From Protonemura montana (lineage: Eukaryota; Arthropoda; Insecta; Plecoptera; Nemouridae), in the NCBI GenBank assembly GCA_947568835.1, contig OX387606.1:16120001-16184000 (forward strand): 64,000 nt of DNA, given 5' to 3'. The position numbers and the translations under genes were made by a program. Of the stretch, positions 1 through 9,965 are shown piece by piece. The notes below the pieces were generated by a model. It was not told the origin of the DNA, searched no databases, and saw nothing but the letters and a program-made list of their open reading frames with translations. Numbering within the stretch: position 1 is the stretch's first letter; every line of letters starts with the position of its first letter.

Positions 1-2786
1 TCTCAACCACTTTTATTAATTTCATCATACACACTCATAAATCGGCGACCAAATTGCAAAGCAGTGGCCCACGCTTTTACCCCAAAGCTATGGGCCAATG
101 CATCACTGTGTTTATGTTGTGCTTTGCTGGCATAACCAAGCGTGCCCCTGCATCTCTCATTTGCGCGGCGGCATCAGCATCCAAAGGTACTGGGATGTGT
201 CAACGGAAGCAGACAGCTGGAACCTCCAACCGAATAAATGTCATCGAAAATAAACATAGTTTATTTTAATTTCATTATATTTCAGGCCGAGCAATGGGGA
301 TCGGCATCCCGGTATATAAAGGTATAGCAGTTAACCGGCGACCGAATTAAATGTTATCTAGATTAAAAGCTAAAGCCGCGAGCGGGCATGACGTATAATT
401 GGAACCGATCGTTTGAATAAATTAACAAAGGTCACGAACTTTAAATTATCCTCTGGTTAATTAATGAGTGGACAATCTTTGTTGTCGATCATCAATGAAT
501 AAAATACAAATGAGGCAAAATAAGATCACGTTTGATCAGCATTCTGTTGGATGCATTGGCATGGATAAAAGAGTGACCACCCTCGCGCTGCGCTTCGCAG
601 GACTGAACCGTGGCGTTGGCTTTGCATTCTGTGCGACTCGTGAGCGGATTGTTAGCCCACGGAATGGTTGTGTGACAATATTCCGAGTGTACCATTTATT
701 TCAAATCTGATTTGAGCTCCTAACTAACTGAGAAAACTTAATTTTACAAAAAACTGATTGGTATTTTCATCTACAGCTCAAAATTGTAGTAGTGAAAGTT
801 GGTGTTGACTGCCAAAAGTGATGTACATGTGAAACTGAGAAAATGGAGCTAAATGTAAATTAAAAATAAAAGATTTAAGATTTAAGATTAAAACAAAAAC
901 TGAGAATATTGAGAAAACTACGGAATAAAGAAAAATAACTCAGCTCTAGTCGCAGGTTTAATCTCATAAACCTATAAATCTCATAAAGGTTTCGATATTT
1001 TCCAACATTGACAAACTGGTCACCAATGGAACTAGCATTTCCATACAAACTACGAGAACTTCAGAGACAGCAGACAGTTGATGGAGATGATAGCACCCGC
1101 ACCGGGACGCTGGACCGAATCGCAGGAAGTCCCAGCGATAAATCAAGCCATGGCAGAGGTGTCCAGCCGCCCTAATTGGATCCTCCAGGTCCTGGTGGCT
1201 GGCGTGCAGATCGCTAACCTCGGCCCAAGATGCACTGGTCGAGGTGGCGCCAGCCCCTCGACCAGCACCCAAGACGACAAGGTGACATTGCAGGGCGTGA
1301 CAAGGATGGCCAAAACTTGCACTCCGTTGCGACGGGATATCGTTGACAAATGGCGAATTCAATATTTTAGTGCTATGTCAAGTACCAACCCATGTGTGCT
1401 GAATTATATGTCAGAGAAATGTTTGTTCGTCTTCACTAACTCACAAGAAAAGTTTAAAAAATGAGTAAACTGAACGTCAAGTGAAATAAATCAGTTTTCT
1501 TTTAGTTCCGTTATCAATTTGTGCTCGGCCTATTTAACACAATTTCAGTGTTTAGCTCGCCCTCTTTAACACAATATGAATGTTTGGCTCACCCTGTACA
1601 ACACAATATGAATTTTTGTGCGCCCTGCCTCGACAGCAGTGGGTGGTAAAACTAACTGCTTCAAGCTGGCAAGGGGTGGACAGGAGGGTGGATCACACAT
1701 TGGTATCGGTCTCCAAACTCTGTCGACTTTTTGCTTATTTTAACATCAATTAGAAACAACACCATTTTATCTGCGTTTCAAATGGGCAGTTGCAAGAAAG
1801 ATGCAGCAGACTGGATAGAGAATCCATCGGAGTGAGATCACCTCTCACCCACGTCTCCCGAGTTCTGGTAACCTAGACAACATAAGTAACGTGGTCGACG
1901 TTGTCCTCCAGACGACGAGAGAGGTTAGCCGATAAATTCGATGCACTGAGCACGAGATTCGTATTCTATTGTGTCCAGTCTTATGGACCTTCCATTCAGT
2001 TCTCCTGGATTTGAAAACCATGCGCAAATAACGCTCACTGCTAGGCTCTAATAATCATTCGGGTACTGAATTCAAGTACCATAATTTGGGTACCCAAAAT
2101 GAGTGACATTGGAAGTGAGAATAACTAGTTCATTCGCATGAAAGGTGTTTAAACAGAGTGGCCCAAAAAAATTCAAAATTATCGACATTTTAGAGGCGCG
2201 GGTCAAGTAGTTCAAAAGGTATTGCAATGCATTTCATTGAATTATGGAAGTCATTCGAATTGTATGCTGTAAAATCTCATTTAAATTGCAAGTGTTTGCA
2301 ACGGACAGAGTGTTTAATAACCTCTCAAAAATCGGTGCTCATTGATAGTTATCCTAATAGCAAAGAGAAAATATTTGAATTTAAACTTTCTGCCTTTCCT
2401 GTAATAATCTAGCGATTTGACTTGCGGTAGATTATATCGACTATTTTATTCTCTAAATAATTTTGCTGAAACACTTCATTTAGCATATTTTCTTCTATTT
2501 ACCCCCCTCCCACCCATAGCAAATCATATTCACTAAATTCTAAGGATTTCATGACAAAGGCAAACGGCTATCAAATGTTGCAAGGACAGTCACCTAAATA
2601 TTGTAAGAATACGTTGAATTATGAAAACACGCTTTGAATATCAGTCGGCTATCCTTTTCCTCATAAAACGTTAAGAAATCGATCTAAGCTGCGATTTCAG
2701 CTTGACTTGTATCATACCAGAACTTCTTGTGATTCGATGGGAACAAGGAGGCGATCGTGTGACTTGATTTCTAACGGTCCCAGGCG
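1..2786. other. Intergenic or intronic stretch, no gene recognised
   Basis: I see no exon that I can defend here. A more GC-rich patch at about 1078-1350 is open on both strands (128 codons on +, 132 on -), but neither protein shows a domain I know, and simultaneous openness on both strands suggests base composition, not coding. The only clear structure is a short tandem repeat near 1.5-1.63 kb. If sowah extends leftwards past the window this is probably sowah intron. Confidence 0.5.
1523..1630. repeat. 32-bp tandem repeat, about 3.3 copies
   Basis: Units begin at 1523, 1555 and 1587, each exactly 32 bases long, with a partial fourth copy from 1619. Each starts GCTC.CCCT and contains AACACAAT. 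The second and third copies are the most alike. This is a small minisatellite. Confidence 0.85.
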
Positions 2787-2907
2787 ATGTTTTCAAGAGT
2801 TCGGTGCAAATGCTTGCTACTCAAGGAAAAGGCACGAAGTTTGCAAACATGCCTATCGAAGGAAGCATCCTGTGTTTTGATTTGCACAAAATTGCTATCT
2901 TTCTTAG
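2787..2907 (+). CDS. Odorant receptor exon 1
   Basis: Forty codons plus one base, from the first ATG after an in-frame TAA (2772) to donor AG|GTAAGT. The encoded N terminus is basic and cysteine-rich without a clear membrane span, as expected for the cytoplasmic N terminus. This is the least certain exon because this region is poorly conserved in the family. Confidence 0.6.
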
Positions 2908-5269
2908 GTAAGTAAAGCAAATTAATACTTAATTTTGGGCAAGCTGCATCAGAAAATCTGTTTATATTGATATGATATTATTCCAGGTATTTCAAGACCG
3001 GCGACCAACCATAACAAAAAGGTTTACTACCTAAGATGCGTCAAACACCGATATGTTTTCATTTTGACTCTTTACGGAATGCTCATTTCTAGTCCAATCA
3101 CAATCTATTATTCCGTGACGAACGAAGAAATGAGCACTTGTATTGAGGAAACATGGAAGATATTTATCTATTTCATGGCTTCCTTGTGTTGCTTTTGCTA
3201 TGGAAACCGCAACGAGCGATTCCAAAACGTGCTCACGTCCTTAAAAGAAATGCAGAATTGTGGGCAAATGGACGAACGGCCGCAATCGACGCGTAACTTC
3301 ACGCACCGCGTGTCGCTTTTTGCGTGCCTGTACGTCTCGTGTGGCACATTTGTAACAGTCTTAACCGTATTTGGACAATTACCTGATCACATACGTTCCA
3401 GATCTTTCCAATTCGAGTAAGTTTGGCGTTAAACGAGCATGACTATTCCTGCGCCGCTTATGGCTGCAGTCAAATTTGATTTCCCGGTGGCCGGATTCAC
3501 TAAGCAAAGATTAAGCTTACCCCACACATTTTGAGTTACATCTCTTATCCCCAAAGCAAGAAACTCTGAAAATCTTGAACACCGTCTGTGATTGGCTGAT
3601 AATCTTGTAACTCTGGGGGTTAACTTAAAGTCTGCTTTGTGGAGCCAGCTCCAGAACAACTAGATTTTTTTTTTACAGATACTTAAACACGCCAAATGCA
3701 ATCCGATGGGAATTTTGGAGTAAACTTATCAATTCCATACGTCACAAGCTCGTTTATGTCAAAAATATTTGTCAAAATGTAGTGGTAATTTTTCAGAGTT
3801 TGGTTTCCAAGTGTTCTGGTTGCATCGTGTTACGAGATTCTACTGCTGGCTTGGATGGCGTACATATTTTGTGCAGGAGTGACAATTGCAGTGAGTTCCG
3901 CCCTCATAATTGACCTGCTTGGTCAGGCAGTCGGTCAGCTTCGGCTCTTGCGACATGACCTGGAAGGTATTCGTCGAAATGTGGCAAGAGACGAAACGGA
4001 ACAGGGTCCAAAAAGTGTAACGTACGGGATGGATGCATTGCACCAAGCCGCCACGAGTTGGCCAAGACACAAGAGTAGCAACTGTGAAAATTTATCGGAA
4101 TTGACGAAGGGCTACATTTATGAAAGTGACTCTGGCCATAAAATGAGATTAAGAATCAGAAGGTGTGCGATACACCATCAAAAAATAATAAGGTGATATT
4201 TGTGATATAGCGTAATTCACTTCGGTACAATTTAACTGAAACCAATGCGAAGCTAAAATTTATGTTTCTCCAGGATGATCCCATAGATAAAAAGTTTTTT
4301 CCCATCCGTCTAAAAGTGACTCTGATTGTTTCCAGATATGTGTCAGAAGTGGAAACGGCATTCAAGTTCATCCTGACACACCAGATAATTTGCACACTAG
4401 CTCCAACGGCCATGTTAATCACTATAGTCACCCAGGTACGTCATCTCGACTATGTAAAACGCCTCTCTCCAGCTCTAAAGCCTAAATAACTCTTCCAGAG
4501 TCTAGTGGTTGGGAAGAAGTTTTTTTATAAAAAATATAAACGCATAATCGATGACCCAGTTGTTCCACGGTGATCCGTTTACGATTTTTTGTTTTCAGGC
4601 TGAAGTATTTGACGTACGAATGTTAGTTTATTTTGTACTGGCCTCTGGTGGCGCATCAACGCTGTTCTTATTTTGCTGGTTTGGGAGCGAGATCACCAAC
4701 GAGGTAGAGGAAACTACTTTATTCACTGTGCGACTGGTGTAAAAATCCCTTGTCCAGTTTTGATCGCAACTTCCCCAACTTTCCAGAGTGCTTGTGTGAT
4801 GGACGCAGTCTTCAGTTGTGATTGGTTGGGAGCGTCTGAGGGTTTCAAGAGATCTATGAGAATCATGATGTCGATGGCCAATCAACCTATCGTGTTGAAG
4901 TCATGGTATGCTCCTATCAATCTCCAAATGTTCCAAGATGTAAGTCTGGTACCAAAATCCCCTCGAATACTTTGTTTCTTATTCAGATTACGAATTTCCA
5001 TAGGTGCATGGGAAAATTTCTACCATGGTATGAGCTGTGGTTAGAGCTGGCTTTTTGGACTATTAATTAAAATAAAAAAATAAATAAAAAAATTGTGAAT
5101 TTAATGATTTGCACTGACAAATTACCTGTTTTATATGTGCCATCTAAAATTGAGAAAATGGTTGACCTTTTACTTCGCTTTTTTCCTTACTTTCCAGACA
5201 TTTCGCGTATCTTACTCGTTTTTCATGTTCTTGGTTGAAACAAGTCCACTCCGAAGAACTAACCAATGA
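2787..5269 (+). CDS. Odorant receptor (7tm_6 family), eight exons, 471 aa model
   Basis: Predicted insect odorant receptor: a seven-transmembrane, ligand-gated channel subunit that works with the co-receptor Orco in the dendrite membrane of olfactory neurons (family knowledge). My model joins 2787-2907, 2987-3416, 3679-3719, 3799-4192, 4336-4435, 4599-4703, 4787-4939 and 5198-5269; the phases agree throughout and give 471 codons plus TGA. Hydrophobic segments occur near residues 66-85, 100-118, 145-170, 200-236, 340-360, 370-392 and 449-463. Family marks are RRCAIHHQKII before TM5, LFLFCWFGSEITNE after TM6, QPIVLKSWYAPINLQMFQD, and a last exon with TFRVSYSFFMFL. The last three introns are phase 0, as is usual for these receptors. 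A TAA in frame just upstream supports the ATG. The loop before TM5 (about 254-316) is longer than usual, making the protein longer than the typical 380-420 aa. Strand is opposite to sowah. The exact receptor subtype cannot be named. Confidence 0.82.
2987..3416 (+). CDS. Odorant receptor exon 2 (TM1-TM3)
   Basis: Largest exon, 430 bases, acceptor TTATTCCAG and donor A|GTAAGT. It encodes the first membrane spans, including HRYVFILTLYGMLISSP, WKIFIYFMASLCCFCYG and FACLYVSCGTFVTVLTVFG. It ends in phase 2. Confidence 0.8.
3430..3740. repeat. Dispersed repeat inside odorant receptor intron 2 (to about 3660)
   Basis: The stretch about 3505-3660 resembles 43580-43735 in the same orientation. The best shared block is ACACCGTCTGTGATTGGCTG (near 3580 and 43651), with a weaker match on both sides, including a similar TTTGTGG...CCAG end. 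It is a short non-coding dispersed element that landed in the receptor intron; exon 3 lies at its right edge. Confidence 0.6.
3679..3719 (+). CDS. Odorant receptor exon 3 (short)
   Basis: Forty-one bases with acceptor TTTTTTTTTACAG and donor GGA|GTAAAC. It encodes YLNTPNAIRWEFW. The 3' junction is the weakest of the model: it needs the acceptor CAGAG| at 3798 to keep phase, and the following intron is only 79 bases. Confidence 0.55.
3799..4192 (+). CDS. Odorant receptor exon 4 (TM4 and long loop)
   Basis: Encodes WFPSVLVASCYEILLLAW and a long hydrophobic TM4, then DLLGQAVGQLRLLRHDLEG, a loop of about 60 residues, and RRCAIHHQKII. A possible donor GGAAG|GTATTC at 3966 could remove part of the loop, but I see no good acceptor with a pyrimidine tract before 4140, so I keep one exon. 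The 3' end may be off by a base. Confidence 0.72.
4336..4435 (+). CDS. Odorant receptor exon 5 (TM5)
   Basis: One hundred bases between TTGTTTCCAG and CAG|GTACGT. It encodes YVSEVETAFKFILTHQIICT and the rest of TM5, and ends in phase 0. It follows directly on the HHQKIIR end of exon 4, the usual order in these receptors. Confidence 0.8.
4599..4703 (+). CDS. Odorant receptor exon 6 (TM6)
   Basis: Thirty-five codons between TTGTTTTCAG and GAG|GTAGAG, phase 0 on both sides. It encodes the second-last membrane span and the conserved FLFCWFGSEITNE segment. Confidence 0.82.
4787..4939 (+). CDS. Odorant receptor exon 7
   Basis: Fifty-one codons between AACTTTCCAG and GAT|GTAAGT. It encodes GFKRSMRIMMSMANQPIVLK and the following SWYAPINLQMFQD, the most recognisable C-terminal block of the 7tm_6 family. 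Confidence 0.85.
5198..5269 (+). CDS. Odorant receptor exon 8 (TM7 end and stop)
   Basis: Twenty-three codons and TGA after acceptor TACTTTCCAG. It starts TFRVSYSFFMFLVETS, the family's terminal helix, and has a slightly extended basic tail of about seven residues. Confidence 0.8.
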   Translation, partial: TFRVSYSFFMFLVETSPLRRTNQ

Positions 5270-5382
5270 GAGACCATTCTTAGCGAATGAAGTACACAAA
5301 TATGAATATATGTACCAACTTTAAAGTGGACCGGACCAGCAAAAAATCATCACCATCCACATAATCGTTGTCACCGTCGCTA

Positions 5383-5388
5383 AATAAA
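5383..5388 (+). terminator. AATAAA polyadenylation signal for the odorant receptor
   Basis: A canonical AATAAA lies 114 bases after the receptor stop codon. The hexamer is common in AT-rich DNA, so placement is the main support. Confidence 0.4.
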
Positions 5389-7854
5389 TCACGAACGTGC
5401 GCAACTCGCCGATGAAAAGTCCTCATTTTGACACCTCAAAACAAACATCTCCTCGAATCTGTGAATCTAGCCAACTCCCATGAGTTTTCTCATAACAACC
5501 CATAACTCCTTCGCCCGCTCAGCGTGGACCAAACGTGCTGTTCCAATCGACCAAGATGTGTCGGCGTAAAACCCTAGTGTGACGGCGCAAGCCCACGTGG
5601 TAGCAATATGTATCATGGCTAGAGTAAGTGTCCTCCTAACTAATGTTCCGGTATAGGATGTCATTACGGTGTCACAAAGCAGAAAACAATATTTTTCCTT
5701 TAAGCTCTTTAATAAATATTGCTGTTATGGAAGTATGCTAGTGATATCACCAAGGTTAAGAGACTACTTTGTAGTGAATCCCCTTATCTTAATGTTGATA
5801 AGCTTATCTGCAGTGCATGGATTTAATGATTTATTTCCTGCCAGCTGGTATGAGTTTGTAAACGCTTAATCACATATTAATTTTATTGAACTCGTGATTT
5901 TAAGATTTTTGTGATTAACTTGCATAATTTGATTCTACTCATAAAGCAGATTATGGCCGATTTCAAATCAAATTTTTCGGACGTCAGATAGCCAAGCTAT
6001 CGGGCTTCAAAGTAGAATACGCAGATTTTTTTTATAGTCGAAATTGACGGGTTATCATTCTACGTTCTTTTTCCGATTTTTGGCGTCAACTCGAGGCAAG
6101 TGACAACGTTTTTGTTAAGTCTTCGAACGCCACAAAGTTCATGAAATGAGGGCCATACCTTCACGGACTTGTACTGAACGTGAGACACTGAGTTACGTGC
6201 AAGGGTGCGATATTAGTCTTCGCCGTGTAAACAAGGAGCTTCACAACATCCTAGATCATGTTCTACCACAGATTTTATGTAACGACAGAAAGGTGGAGAC
6301 AATTTTATATGACTTTATTAAACTATTAAAGTCGACGTAATTCCAAGGTTTGCGCACTGCACGGCCACGCATTAAATAATTACGACGTGCGGCGAGAATT
6401 ATATTAGTGTAAAATAGTGTTTTCAAAGTTGAGTCAGTCGGACGAAATGTGTTGCTACTGCGCGAAGATGGCATGCAAAGAAAATTAGGGTGACGAAAGA
6501 TAAGAATAGCAAACACGTTTTCTGTCAAGGGGCGCATTTTCAGCTCCTTGGTTTTCAATTTCGTGTTTTATTGTAAGCTTTAGTGCAAAGAGCTTCTACT
6601 TCATTTTCCTTGCGGTTCAAATCTAGATATAAACCCCACATTAACAACGGTGAAATACCAAAATGCATGTGTCAAAAGTATAGCCCCAAAACGATCAATT
6701 TCTCTGAAAAATACTTTCGATAATTACATTCAAAATTAAGAATTCACTTCCCAGGAAATCGCCTTGTGACCCTCGTCTCTTCCATGCCTCCAGAAAGCAA
6801 ATTATTATTTCGCCAAAAACAGATCATCATTTTCAACACTCTTAAATCATCCATCATCGTCAACCTCGCTCTACGAGTTGCTCCAGCGATCCTAGCAATG
6901 TCAAGCAAACGAGTAATTATTTCCAGTCATTTCTTGGGCAGACATTCTATGTCTTTCTGTCAAGGTTTCGAGCCACCCCGAAAGAAAGATCCTCCCCTTC
7001 TTAGACCCTTCCTATGGAACATGATGCTACTGACTTGCAAGAATGCGTGTCAATTTCTTGTTTGTTTACACCCGACTAGCTTTACATGTCACTTGAGAAT
7101 TAACTTTCAATCTTGCTAATTATTACTCTTGCGAGACAGTTTCAACTGTACAAGAGAGGTTTTCCAAGAATTGTATCCGAGAAAAGTTCTCAAATCCTGG
7201 TTTAAAACTTTATAATACCTTGTTAACAAGCAACTAGCTTCGAAATTGTTCAAAAACAAGAAATATCACGCTCAAGAGAGGAAGAGCCCCAATAGACTCA
7301 TTGAAAATAAATCTAAGAGATCTGCACTGTCGTATTCTTCTGAGATGAAAAAAACTTAACTGGCATACCACATGACACGAATTCACACATAGGTTATAGA
7401 AAAGTGCCCTCATTTTGCCCACTTTCCGTCGCTTTCGAGCCCGACTGGGGGCTATTCCGGGGCATGTGTTCGTGGGGGACGTTTTGCGCTGGGTGACAGT
7501 GTACAGACTCTAGACTCGACACCGGATAACACTGTCAAACCAACTGGCTAATTAAAAGCAATGGCGCGACCCAACAGCAGCGACCATCTACCAGCGAACT
7601 AGAGTCGGTCGTCTACTTAGTTATACTACCGGAAACTCGACTAAGTGTTAGACGCCATCAAATAAATCACCACGATGAGCTATCAAGTTTGTGGAACCTT
7701 CATTCCCATTCCATGCGACAACCCCGAATGAAAAGAGCAACTTTTCTCTACGACCAGAAAACTGTGCTTTATGACACTTTCGATATACATACAACTGCCT
7801 CGAAAGAACTGATACGTTTATTAGTGAAAATGGGCTTTCGTTGAAAATGGGCTT
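5389..7854. other. Gene-free stretch
   Basis: Only short frames occur (65 codons at 5467-5664 on -, 64 at 6146-6340 on +, 117 at 6766-7119 on +). None shows a domain I recognise or pairs with convincing splice sites. I see no further receptor exon. Confidence 0.45.
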
Positions 7855-8215
7855 TGTGGCACTAGTCTAATGGCGTCGGTTAATGAGTGGATGAGGATGA
7901 GGATGATGATGAACCTAACCTAGCCTAGAAGGAAGCAGGGAATACCGGTCCCGGCACGTAGTTTACTCCTGTAGAAGGGCACCAAGGGGACCACCGGCTT
8001 AACGTCCCTTCTGAAGGACGGTACAACGCATGAACAACAGGATTCCTCCACAAATCCATGCTGTCGAGACGTTGATAAGCAAGGCGAATGCAGTTGCTGT
8101 ACCAACTTTCATCTATTCAACCTCTCTCCCGAACAGAACTGGTCGTGTGAATGATGGTCACCCATCCAATTCCTTACCCAGCGCAGTGTTGTTTCGAATA
8201 CGCCAAACCGTTCGG
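7855..8215 (-). mobile_element. 5S-rRNA-like SINE, copy A
   Basis: Read on the - strand the element starts near 8215 with a head like 5S rRNA (AACACTG..., then AATTGGATGGGTGACCA, the box C region of the 5S promoter), followed by a unique body (CATGGATTTGTGGAGGAATC, TTAAGCCGGTGGTCCCCTTG, TAGGCTAGGTTAGGTTCA) and a CAT-rich tail. The body matches copies at 28.8, 8.9 and 35.6 kb. A 5S-derived head places it in the SINE3-like class (inference). Confidence 0.75.
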
Positions 8216-8905
8216 CTTTTACATTTGCAAGTGATTGTTTATTTAAATTTAAAATTAAACGAAAGTGATCGCCAAAATGTTTTGAACCCGTAGCAAACGC
8301 TAACTTAAAATGTGTCAGCACAAAAAAATGGCGGAAGATACTTTCGCATTTCTAGTTTTGGGATTTTTGTTCGATGGACCGAAGCGGAAAATTTAGGAGC
8401 GACAAGAACGAGATGAAAACGTGTAAGAACTCAGGGAAAGGGTGCATGTTAGGTGCATGTTAGCTGCGGGAAGAACTGACCACAAAATAAAGGAGCCCCA
8501 AAATTCAAACCTGTAATATTTGATTTGTCCGAAACAATATTTCCATCACTCACCACAGACACCACAGTCAGTTTTTCCTCTGGCCAGGCAATAAATTACC
8601 AGTTTTTCAAGAGAGGAAATCAGGACACATATTCCTGCCCAAATATCGAGGGAACTCTAAACGGCAATTGGTCACCGTGGAAACATGCAGGCTCAAACAA
8701 TGGGGCAAACTATTGCTGAGTCAGGCATTGTTGCTTGAGACGAACAGAAATTTAATTTGGCTTTCTAGTAATTTGGCCCCGTGGTATAAGAAACAGAAAA
8801 CAGTCCTTTTTTACCAGTAGAATTTGTGTAATGGCCAGATCAGCGTGTACTATATGCACCACGATTCATATATGGATAGAAATATGGACAATTTCAGTGG
8901 GCAAT
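8216..8905. other. Gene-free spacer between two SINE copies
   Basis: I see no gene. It contains a small direct duplication, GGTGCATGTTA twice, near 8440-8462, and a 64-codon frame at 8525-8719 with no known domain. Confidence 0.45.
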
Positions 8906-9040
8906 ACGCCAGCACCGGGTTCCCCTTCCTCACTTCTAGGCTAGGCTACGTTTATCATTAACCTCATCATCATCCACTTATTCAACAACATCATTGACAA
9001 GTGCCACAGTTATCAAAACAGTGCGAAGTTAAATACCACA
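8906..9040 (+). mobile_element. 5S-like SINE, copy C (3' part only)
   Basis: Shows the SINE body end (CACCGGGTTCCCC..., TCTAGGCTAGG), the CATCATCATCCACTTATTCA tail and the end GTGCCACAG..ATCAAAACAGTGCGA.GTTAAA also found at 29015-29064. It is 5'-truncated, lies in the opposite orientation to copy A and about 700 bases from it. Confidence 0.7.
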
Positions 9041-9689
9041 AATAAATTACTTAATTGGATGTCGATCGTCAAAGCTCTCCGCCTTTCTGATGGATAAAAG
9101 TTACCTGCATACGTCAATCAAACCTCAAATCTTAGTCAAGAGCTTCCTGTATTTCCATAAGACTAAATTTGAGCATGCATCCATATATTCAGTATGAAAT
9201 GCAGACCGGCCCTCTCAAAATCTTGCTCAGCACCGCATCCTGACGATCCTGCCAAAGAGCTCCTCATCCTTGTTGGCACGAGGTCAGCCATCGACGCTAA
9301 TGAGAGAGCGCCCTGACGCGCTCCTGGAATCCTGCTCGCTCCTAATGACTGACATGTGTTCTCTTGCCACTGTCACTGTCACTAATAATGTTCACTAACT
9401 GCCAGTGCCTTCCTTCGCTGGGAGTGAGCAAGAGGGGACAGAATCACGCTGACAAATGAAAACATTTTCACACCAACTACGTTGTAGCCGGTTGCTAACA
9501 CAATTCTTAGACAACTTTTGCATTAGTGCAAGACCTTTAAAAAAAAGAGGACACATATTTAGTTCTCACATAGGTTTTGATTTATGTTTTTTTTCTATCT
9601 TTTGGCCTCGTGCGTAATTGACATAGCACATAAAACAAAAAATTCTGAAAAATTGGAAGAAATTATATTTATTGACAAAAATTTTTTAT

Positions 9690-9965
9690 TTTGGGTTTTG
9701 AATGCTAAGTGAAGAACAATCAAAATTCCAGCGTTTTGTAACTTTTATCTGTAACTTTTTCAGTCCTGACAATTTTCCGATAACAAAAGAATTGAAAATT
9801 GTCAGGACTATTTTCACCCTTTATAAAATAACAAATACGAGTTACGAAACTTTGGGAAATTTAGTTGTTCTTCACTTAGCATTCAACCCCCAGTTCAAAT
9901 AGTTTTTGTCACAACTAGTGCTAAGGTTAGAAAAAATAGACCTGAGTCCAAAAGCCATAATAATT
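9690..9965 (-). mobile_element. MITE with inverted repeats, copy 1
   Basis: The left arm TTTTGAATGCTAAGTGAAGA (from 9698) is repeated inverted at about 9860-9897. Inside is a second hairpin, GTCCTGACAATTTTC / GAAAATTGTCAGGAC, at 9765-9810. The same arms occur at 44.17-44.29 kb. Sequence right of the right arm (AACTAGTGCTAAGGTTA...) also matches, inverted, sequence left of the other copy, so the element is longer than its obvious arms. Confidence 0.75.

Noticed and set aside
1078..1464. 128-codon frame on + with a 132-codon frame on - over the same bases
   Set aside because: No known domain, open on both strands, no splice context; most likely base composition.
5467..7119. Further odorant receptor exons or a second receptor
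   Set aside because: The frames lack the HH, CWFG and QP.L motifs of the family and do not connect through splice sites.
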